Assembly (NCBI GenBank): GCA_005223045.1
Contig: NJBM01000001.1
Span: 558,001 to 622,000 of the forward strand
Source: Planctomycetes bacterium B3_Pla
Lineage (GTDB): Bacteria; Planctomycetota; Phycisphaerae; Sedimentisphaerales; Anaerobacaceae
DNA: 64,000 bases
Reading direction: 5' to 3'
Both the position numbers and the translations under genes were made by a program. The first letter of the stretch is position 1. Every line of letters begins with the position of its first letter. The notes below the pieces were generated by a model. The model did no database searches. It was not told where the DNA came from and worked only from the letters and a program-made list of their open reading frames with translations. Positions 59,425 through 64,000 of the stretch are shown piece by piece.

Positions 59425-60192
59425 ATGAACAAACAAAAAGCGTTCACACTGATAGAACTGCTGGTAGTAATCGCCATCATCGCGCTATTGCTGGCCATTC
59501 TGATGCCGGGCCTTCGCCGGGCAAAGGAGCTGGCTAAGGAGGTGGTTTGCAAGAGCCACTTGCAGCAGTGGGCCATCTGCATGGAGATGTACACGGGCGA
59601 GCACGACGGCAAGTTCATGCCGGGCATCGACGAAGACTGGTCAACGGGCCAGTATTCATGGATATATACCCTGATTCCATACTACAAAGATACCAGCATC
59701 CGCCTCTGCCCCAAGGCCAAACGCACCGTCGAAGAAGGCGGCGCCCTGCCCTACACCGCCTGGGACGTCAGCAAGACCAATCCCACCTCTTTTTCGCTAC
59801 TCATTGAGCCTACCTACAAGATCGGCAGCTACGGCATCAATTGGTGGGTCAACGACAGCGACCTGGTCAACGGCAACCACGACACCAAAAACAAATGGCG
59901 ACGCACCGGCCAGAAGAATCCCGGCATGATCCCCGTATTGATGGACTGCGGGTTCATGCTGGCCCGGCCCGAGCCGTCGGACCCGGCGCCGGCACAGGAC
60001 GGGGAATTCCTCTGGGCATTCGGCGGCGGCATGAGACGCGTCTGCACGAACCGCCACACCGGCGAAGTCAACGTCCTGTTCATGGACTGGTCCACGCGCA
60101 AAACACGTCTGAAAGAACTCTGGCAACTGAAGTGGCACCGCTTATTCACGCCGACCGAGCCTCAATGGCCCGAGTGGATAGAGAGACTGTAA
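59425..60192 (+). CDS. Type II secretion/type IV pilin-like protein with H-X9-DG-like tail
   Basis: 255 residues. The prepilin leader is MNKQKAFTLIELLVVIAII, with Ala rather than the usual Gly before the processed Phe and the conserved Glu at +5. The hydrophobic helix continues to about residue 28 (ALLLAILMPGL). The remaining domain has CPKAKRTVEEG, SYGINWWVND and, near the end, NRHTGEVNVLFMDWSTRKT, a variant of the H-X9-DG signature of planctomycete pseudopilins. Probably assembled at the inner membrane and exposed in the periplasm. No pilus machinery genes are nearby. Confidence 0.88.
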   Translation: MNKQKAFTLIELLVVIAIIALLLAILMPGLRRAKELAKEVVCKSHLQQWAICMEMYTGEHDGKFMPGIDEDWSTGQYSWIYTLIPYYKDTSIRLCPKAKRTVEEGGALPYTAWDVSKTNPTSFSLLIEPTYKIGSYGINWWVNDSDLVNGNHDTKNKWRRTGQKNPGMIPVLMDCGFMLARPEPSDPAPAQDGEFLWAFGGGMRRVCTNRHTGEVNVLFMDWSTRKTRLKELWQLKWHRLFTPTEPQWPEWIERL

Positions 60193-60297
60193 GTCATTCA
60201 ACACTCCCTCACCACATCATTTCGGACTGAGCGTCAGAGAAAAGCAACCGTCACCCCGAGCGCAGCATGTTCATTCACAGCTTCTGAGCAATACTTG

Positions 60298-61449
60298 CTA
60301 CGACTTCTGCAGAAAAACGTACACGCCCTTTTTGTTCGATGTCACGATGTCGAGCTTGCCGTCGGCGTTCATATCGACGACCTCGAACTGGGTTCCGACG
60401 CCGGAGTCGTCGTCGATCTCGTGCAGGATGAACTCGGGCGCGCCGCTCTTGGGGCGGCGCAGCTCGAACCAATAGAGCATCGCGGGATCGTGGCCTCCGG
60501 GGTCTTTGCCCTGATGTGCGAAATGACGTTTGCCTGTCACCAGGTCTTTGACGCCGTCGCGGTTGACGTCGGCAAGGATTATCGCGTGCGGCTGGGAGTA
60601 CTTTTCTGAAATGACATGCTGCTTGAATTCTGCGTTATCGAGCTGCTCGAACCACCAAATGCCGTACTTGTGGGCCGAGTTGGTAATCACATCGCTGTCG
60701 CCGTCATCATCGACATCATAGACGAGAACGTTGGCGCAGTCCTCGCCGAGGTTTGCCGGGTGAAACTTCCAGTTACTGCGAGTGCGCTTCCCGGGGGCCC
60801 GCCACCAACCTTCTTTAACGAGAACGTCGTTGCGACCGTCGCCGTTGACGTCCCCGGCGCCGAGCCCGTGGCTGTACTTTTTCGTGCCGGGCGCATCCGG
60901 GCCGACAGCAATGATGTTCATATCCCAAAGGCCTTCGAGGTCCCCGGGAATGCCGAACCAGGCCATCTGCCCTTTGGGCCGGACTGCAAAGATCAAAACC
61001 GGCTTGCCGTTGCCCAAAAGATCGAAGAAGATCGGCGTCTCGTTGCAGGCGCTGCCGACGACCGTCCGCTCCTTCCAGTGGCCGGTCTTGTTCTTCGGGT
61101 TCTCGTACCACAGGCACGGCCCGTCCGGCATACCGATGACAATCGAATCGACCCAACCGTCGCCGTTGACATCCTGGGCAAAGTTGGCAAAGCAATTGCT
61201 GTAGCCTTTTGTGCCGTCGTATGTGCCGACTTTGCGGACTTCGTGCATCTCCCATCTTGGCGCTGCGTACCATACGTCGCCGGAGAGGATATCCAGCTTG
61301 CCGTCGTGGTTGACATCCCCGACCGCGACGCCCTCGGCACGGAAGGTCTTGTCCACGACAACTTTCTCAAAACGCACCGGCCCGGCCGCCGCCGGGATGC
61401 TGCCGAAGAGCACTAAGATAACCAATGACGATACCCATCTTGCATTCAT
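60298..61449 (-). CDS. Exported FG-GAP/VCBS repeat protein
   Basis: About 383 residues from the ATG at 61449 (GGAGG 6 bases upstream, then signal peptide WVSSLVILVLFGSIPAAAG). Six integrin-type calcium-binding loops: VAVGDVNHDGKLDIL, DVNGDGWVDSIVI, GAGDVNGDGRNDVLV, DVDDDGDSDVI, DVNRDGVKDLV and DMNADGKLDIV, arranged as a propeller. Such proteins bind carbohydrate or protein outside the cell. No catalytic site was seen. It forms no operon with its neighbours. Confidence 0.85.
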   Translation of the reverse strand: MNARWVSSLVILVLFGSIPAAAGPVRFEKVVVDKTFRAEGVAVGDVNHDGKLDILSGDVWYAAPRWEMHEVRKVGTYDGTKGYSNCFANFAQDVNGDGWVDSIVIGMPDGPCLWYENPKNKTGHWKERTVVGSACNETPIFFDLLGNGKPVLIFAVRPKGQMAWFGIPGDLEGLWDMNIIAVGPDAPGTKKYSHGLGAGDVNGDGRNDVLVKEGWWRAPGKRTRSNWKFHPANLGEDCANVLVYDVDDDGDSDVITNSAHKYGIWWFEQLDNAEFKQHVISEKYSQPHAIILADVNRDGVKDLVTGKRHFAHQGKDPGGHDPAMLYWFELRRPKSGAPEFILHEIDDDSGVGTQFEVVDMNADGKLDIVTSNKKGVYVFLQKS

Positions 61450-61535
61450 AACGACCTCCATCTTGCAGAGTTTCAAAATCGGGTTGCGAACGGGCGCTAT
61501 TATAGCGTCCAACTCCCGCCAGGCAAACAAATATC

Positions 61536-62360
61536 TCAATGATTCACTCCATTAGCTGCAAAACCAGGCAATTGTCGTTGGACGACCTGCAACAGGATAT
61601 CAACGTACTGCAAACCCTTGCATTTGCACGAATTACCAGCCAAATCAACTGATATGGTTCCCTCAATTGCCTTTTGCCTGAACGCGCTGCCCGTCAACCT
61701 GTACGACATACCCGCTGCTTGGAAAGTCGCAGCAACGGCCTCCTTCATCAAGACAGCGCATGTCTCGGTGTCGGGAAAGTTCTCATGATCGACAATGACT
61801 CGAACGGAGCGAAGCTGACCGCCAAGTCTAGTGCGTCTGACTTCGTCCCCCAACCATTTCAAGTGTTGAAGGAGGGAGATCAGCTTATGCCGATTCACGT
61901 CTTTGAGGCGTGCGAAGTATGACTCAATTCTACGGAACCAGTCATCGATTTGTCCACGGTCAAGTCGATATGAATCTGCCTTCTGACTGGACAGAAATTC
62001 GGAAAACAAAGTGCGTAGGCTGGCGAGAACTGGATCATCCATTTCAGAGCACCAAGTCGCCCAAAACACAATCCGACGATCATCCTCACGTAGGTGCCGA
62101 CCAAGCTCTTTCGCAATTGATGTTGGCACATGCTTTCCTTTGAGTTCTCCGGATCCCTCAACACATTCGCGGAGGTCAACCTTGAGATCGTCCAGCTTTC
62201 GCGCAAGCCACGAAAGTTCTCGATCACCAACACATGCCAGACCGCCCCAGACTCTCCTCTTAGATGCCCTACCCCCAGCATCCAGAAAAACGTGGAGATA
62301 TAGTGACTCTGTTGGCGCCTCAATGACTGATCCAAGTCGTCCGATAGCTGTAATGCACAT
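61536..62360 (-). CDS. DUF3800-like protein (RNase-H-like fold, putative nuclease)
   Basis: 274 residues. The start LYLHVFLDAGGRASKRRVWGG fits the DUF3800 opening motif (a strand with Asp then G), ELKGKHV the conserved mid motif, VRVIVDHEN the next acidic strand, and the KGLQYVDILLQVVQRQL helix the terminal QxxD signature. DUF3800 proteins are predicted nucleases often found near phage-defence genes; the activity is unproven. Preceded by GGAG. It lies downstream of the 203-residue gene (47 bases) on the same strand. Base composition is less GC-rich than the genes to its left. Confidence 0.6.
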   Translation of the reverse strand: MCITAIGRLGSVIEAPTESLYLHVFLDAGGRASKRRVWGGLACVGDRELSWLARKLDDLKVDLRECVEGSGELKGKHVPTSIAKELGRHLREDDRRIVFWATWCSEMDDPVLASLRTLFSEFLSSQKADSYRLDRGQIDDWFRRIESYFARLKDVNRHKLISLLQHLKWLGDEVRRTRLGGQLRSVRVIVDHENFPDTETCAVLMKEAVAATFQAAGMSYRLTGSAFRQKAIEGTISVDLAGNSCKCKGLQYVDILLQVVQRQLPGFAANGVNH

Positions 62361-62407
62361 CTCACAACTCCATTGCTTTATCTCCTGTCGTCCCAGCTTG
62401 ATCCTAT

Positions 62408-63019
62408 CTAAGGGACATCTGCTGGCAGAACAGAAACATGGTATTCCGCCAGCTCGATTAGGTAATCGAGATGAAAGGCAACCATTCTCTTTATCCTGCC
62501 GTCTGATAGTCTGCCGATATAGCTGACGCGTGCCGCCTTCCTACTTGCTTGCACCTCGGTTATATTGACATGTGGACAATACTCATGAGAATAAGCGCAT
62601 CTGAGCCATTTGTAGATCAAGGAAGCATAGGAATACTGTTGAACTTTCTCTCGCGAAATTTGGGGGAATTTCAGAATTGCCTCTTCCATGCTGAGGTCGA
62701 TTTCGTCACCACAGAGAATGCGGCACTCATTTCCTGGTGTCCCCCAAAGCGTCTCGTGTTCGCTGATTAGACCATCATTGAGAAGGGCAGGAATGCTAAT
62801 CCATGACGTTCGGAACTCTGGCGGCGAGTGTTCTATGATCAGGCTTGTGAATCTCTTCTGATCGGAGCTCTTGCCTTGCTTCGGCCAGCGATATGCTGCA
62901 CATGCTGATAGAACTGCACATGTGATCAGCACTATGTCTCCATAGCTGACGTACATATCGCTTCTAAGCAGGTCTTTGACAAAGTTTATGCGTCCTTCCA
63001 GGAACTTCTGCATACCCAT
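62408..63019 (-). CDS. Unknown protein with one membrane segment, accessory block
   Basis: 203 residues, with a single hydrophobic stretch (about 28-43; IVLITCAVLSACAAY), then a soluble domain (about 50-203) with no family that I recognise; it contains EHSPPEFRTSWISIPALLND and a helical end (IKRMVAFHLDYLIELAEYHV). GAGG is 7 bases before the ATG. It is followed after 47 bases by the DUF3800-like gene and shares its atypical composition, so the two are probably co-transcribed and may act together. Confidence 0.6.
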   Translation of the reverse strand: MGMQKFLEGRINFVKDLLRSDMYVSYGDIVLITCAVLSACAAYRWPKQGKSSDQKRFTSLIIEHSPPEFRTSWISIPALLNDGLISEHETLWGTPGNECRILCGDEIDLSMEEAILKFPQISREKVQQYSYASLIYKWLRCAYSHEYCPHVNITEVQASRKAARVSYIGRLSDGRIKRMVAFHLDYLIELAEYHVSVLPADVP

Positions 63020-63073
63020 GACTCAACCTCGTTGACTCCGACCGTGGCAGATGACGAACCTAACGCCAGCCTG

Positions 63074-63098
63074 GTAGGGTGTGCAACTTGTTGCACAC
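63074..63098. repeat. GTAGGG-tagged hairpin
   Basis: GTAGGG (63074-63079) runs into GTGTGCAA (63079-63086), CTTG loop and TTGCACAC (63091-63098). It lies between the HAD fragment and the 203-residue gene. Confidence 0.7.
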
Positions 63099-63111
63099 GC
63101 TGATCTATTCA

Positions 63112-63258
63112 CTAAAAAGAACATTTCGCTCGGCTGTACTTTGACATAGTGACATCGCAATCATTTCTTCCTTGAGCTACCCACTCGCATATCGCCTTGG
63201 CATGTTCACAAGCAACACCATCAACATCCAAAGCAATGACATGTTCGGATGCATTCAT
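63112..63258 (-). pseudogene. 48-codon fragment with a HAD-type motif I
   Basis: Starts 15 bases after the deaminase stop. It reads MNASEHVIALDVDGVACEHA and continues AKAICEWVAQG, then diverges and stops with TAG. The DxDGV motif after a hydrophobic strand is motif I of HAD-superfamily phosphatases or nucleotidases. The rest of the fold is missing, so this is probably a 5' remnant truncated near the hairpin at 63074-63098. A functional micro-protein is possible but unlikely. Its neighbour is a nucleoside deaminase, which suits an ancestral nucleotidase role. Confidence 0.6.
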
Positions 63259-63273
63259 TGGCGTTTCTCGATA

Positions 63274-64000
63274 TCAAAGCTTAAATCCTGCCGGTAGCAA
63301 TTCATCCATTGTTCGCGTCTCAGAGCTATGCGGATTACACGCCAGCACCTTCATGTCTTTGCCGCCCAACTCGAATAGTGATTGGCGACACATGCCACAA
63401 GGGAATGCTATATCATCCACAAACGTGTACACGGCAATCGCAATGGCTCTCTTCTCCCCAGCGGTGACAAACGCACTAATAGCCGACTCCTCAGCGTGTA
63501 TTGTATTGGAGTAATTGTCAAACTCAATATTACACCCAGTATAGATGTTTCCACTTTCAGCAGCGATTGCCGCTCCCACCCTAAAGTGTGAAAGGTGTAC
63601 TCTAGCATTGCGTGCTGCATCACGTGCCTGATTAGCCAGAGTCTGCTCCAGATCATTCACAGGCTTTGTCTGAACCTCCAAGTTCCCTTTTGGGTGGTAG
63701 ATACGGTGTATCAACCACCTGTAGCCCACGACTATTAAGAATAACGCGAGTACAGAGAGTCCTCCACCAAGAGTCACGCCCAGCAAATCCAAATTGAGCA
63801 CAAGCAGAATTCCGGATAGCAGAAAAAACCGTCTGTTCAGTCTGCTTGCATTCTGCAGAATCTTTCTCTTGCTAGCTCCAAGCCCTTCTTCGTTACACAA
63901 CCTGACAGCTTCCCATATCCAGTAAAGCCCAAACATGGTGATATAACCTGACAGGACCATCCACAACGGATCGCGCTGGTATATCAACCACCAGTAGACA
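63274..64000 (-). CDS. Membrane-anchored cytidine-deaminase-like protein (5' partial)
   Basis: The frame is open through the window end (a TTG at 63987 is only one possible start), so the N-terminus is not fully seen. The visible part has three or four hydrophobic segments (around LWMVLSGYITMFGLYWIWEA, FFLLSGILLVLNLDLLG, GLSVLALFLIVVGYRWLI), a linker, then a complete cytidine-deaminase fold: RVHLSHFRVGAAIAAESGNIYTGCNIEF, the zinc motif HAEESAI with its catalytic Glu, and PCGMCRQ with the two Cys ligands. Ordinary Cdd enzymes are soluble, so the membrane anchor is unusual. Zinc-dependent deamination of cytidine or a related nucleotide is inferred. The composition is atypical, as in its neighbours. 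Confidence 0.85.
   Translation of the reverse strand, partial: VYWWLIYQRDPLWMVLSGYITMFGLYWIWEAVRLCNEEGLGASKRKILQNASRLNRRFFLLSGILLVLNLDLLGVTLGGGLSVLALFLIVVGYRWLIHRIYHPKGNLEVQTKPVNDLEQTLANQARDAARNARVHLSHFRVGAAIAAESGNIYTGCNIEFDNYSNTIHAEESAISAFVTAGEKRAIAIAVYTFVDDIAFPCGMCRQSLFELGGKDMKVLACNPHSSETRTMDELLPAGFKL

Overview
The window looks like a chromosomal piece of a planctomycete, most likely class Phycisphaerae. This is inferred from gene families, not from a marker phylogeny. The supporting families are: secreted Gfo/Idh/MocA oxidoreductases with twin-arginine leaders, a triple DUF1080 protein, a BlaI/M56 regulator-sensor pair fused to carboxypeptidase-regulatory-like domains, short pilin-like proteins with an H-X9-DG type tail, a DUF11/beta-propeller secreted protein and a putative porin. 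LptF/LptG and several predicted outer-membrane proteins indicate a diderm envelope. No rRNA, tRNA, CRISPR array or insertion sequence with a transposase was seen.

Layout. 1-3.6 kb: the 3' end of a secreted C10-type peptidase/beta-helix protein, a small lipoprotein and an AT-rich membrane protein. 3.9-9.4 kb: mfd, carrying two palindromic repeats inside its reading frame, then an H-X9-DG membrane protein and a double thioredoxin-fold protein. 9.5-14 kb: a large DUF11 repeat protein and an outer-membrane barrel. 14.3-16.6 kb: an HD-domain gene broken by one in-frame TAG, a PpiC/SurA-type lipoprotein and acpS. 16.6-17.9 kb: two toxin-antitoxin modules (HicAB, and a ParE-type toxin with its antitoxin), the second bracketed by copies of the mnmG promoter region. 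17.9-22.5 kb: mnmG, a radical SAM protein and a Gfo/Idh/MocA oxidoreductase. 22.7-28 kb: a BlaI-type repressor with three TACA-N2-TGTA operators, its M56 partner and a RidA-fold protein. 28-30.2 kb: a truncated winged-helix gene, a coiled-coil membrane protein and hisA. 30.2-36 kb: a nucleoside hydrolase, ribokinase and ribose-type ABC transporter operon. 36-48.2 kb: an FHA-GAF protein, then a minus-strand run of secreted carbohydrate-acting proteins (glycosidase-like proteins, two oxidoreductases, DUF1080) and a trypsin-like protease. 48.4-53.2 kb: a PpiC-type protein with a Pro/Glu/Asn repeat, then lptF and lptG. 53.3-59.3 kb: a heparinase II/III-type lyase, a porin, a response-regulator fragment, and thiC behind a TPP riboswitch, with a GxxExxY gene wedged between them. 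59.4-61.5 kb: a pilin-like protein and an FG-GAP repeat protein. 61.5-64 kb: an accessory block (DUF3800-like protein, an unknown protein, a HAD fragment and a membrane-anchored cytidine deaminase) that runs off the window.

How the parts work together. The nucleoside hydrolase frees ribose from nucleosides, the Rbs-type transporter imports ribose and ribokinase phosphorylates it. The 37-47 kb cluster reads as an exported polysaccharide or sugar-derivative degradation locus. lptF/lptG, the porin and the PpiC-type proteins serve the outer envelope. The strongest unusual signals are: a family of short palindromic elements that share a GTAGGG tag but carry different hairpin cores and sit inside or at the edges of genes (mfd, a signal peptide, a stop codon); a riboswitch separated from thiC by a probable insertion; and the right-hand accessory block with the membrane-anchored deaminase.
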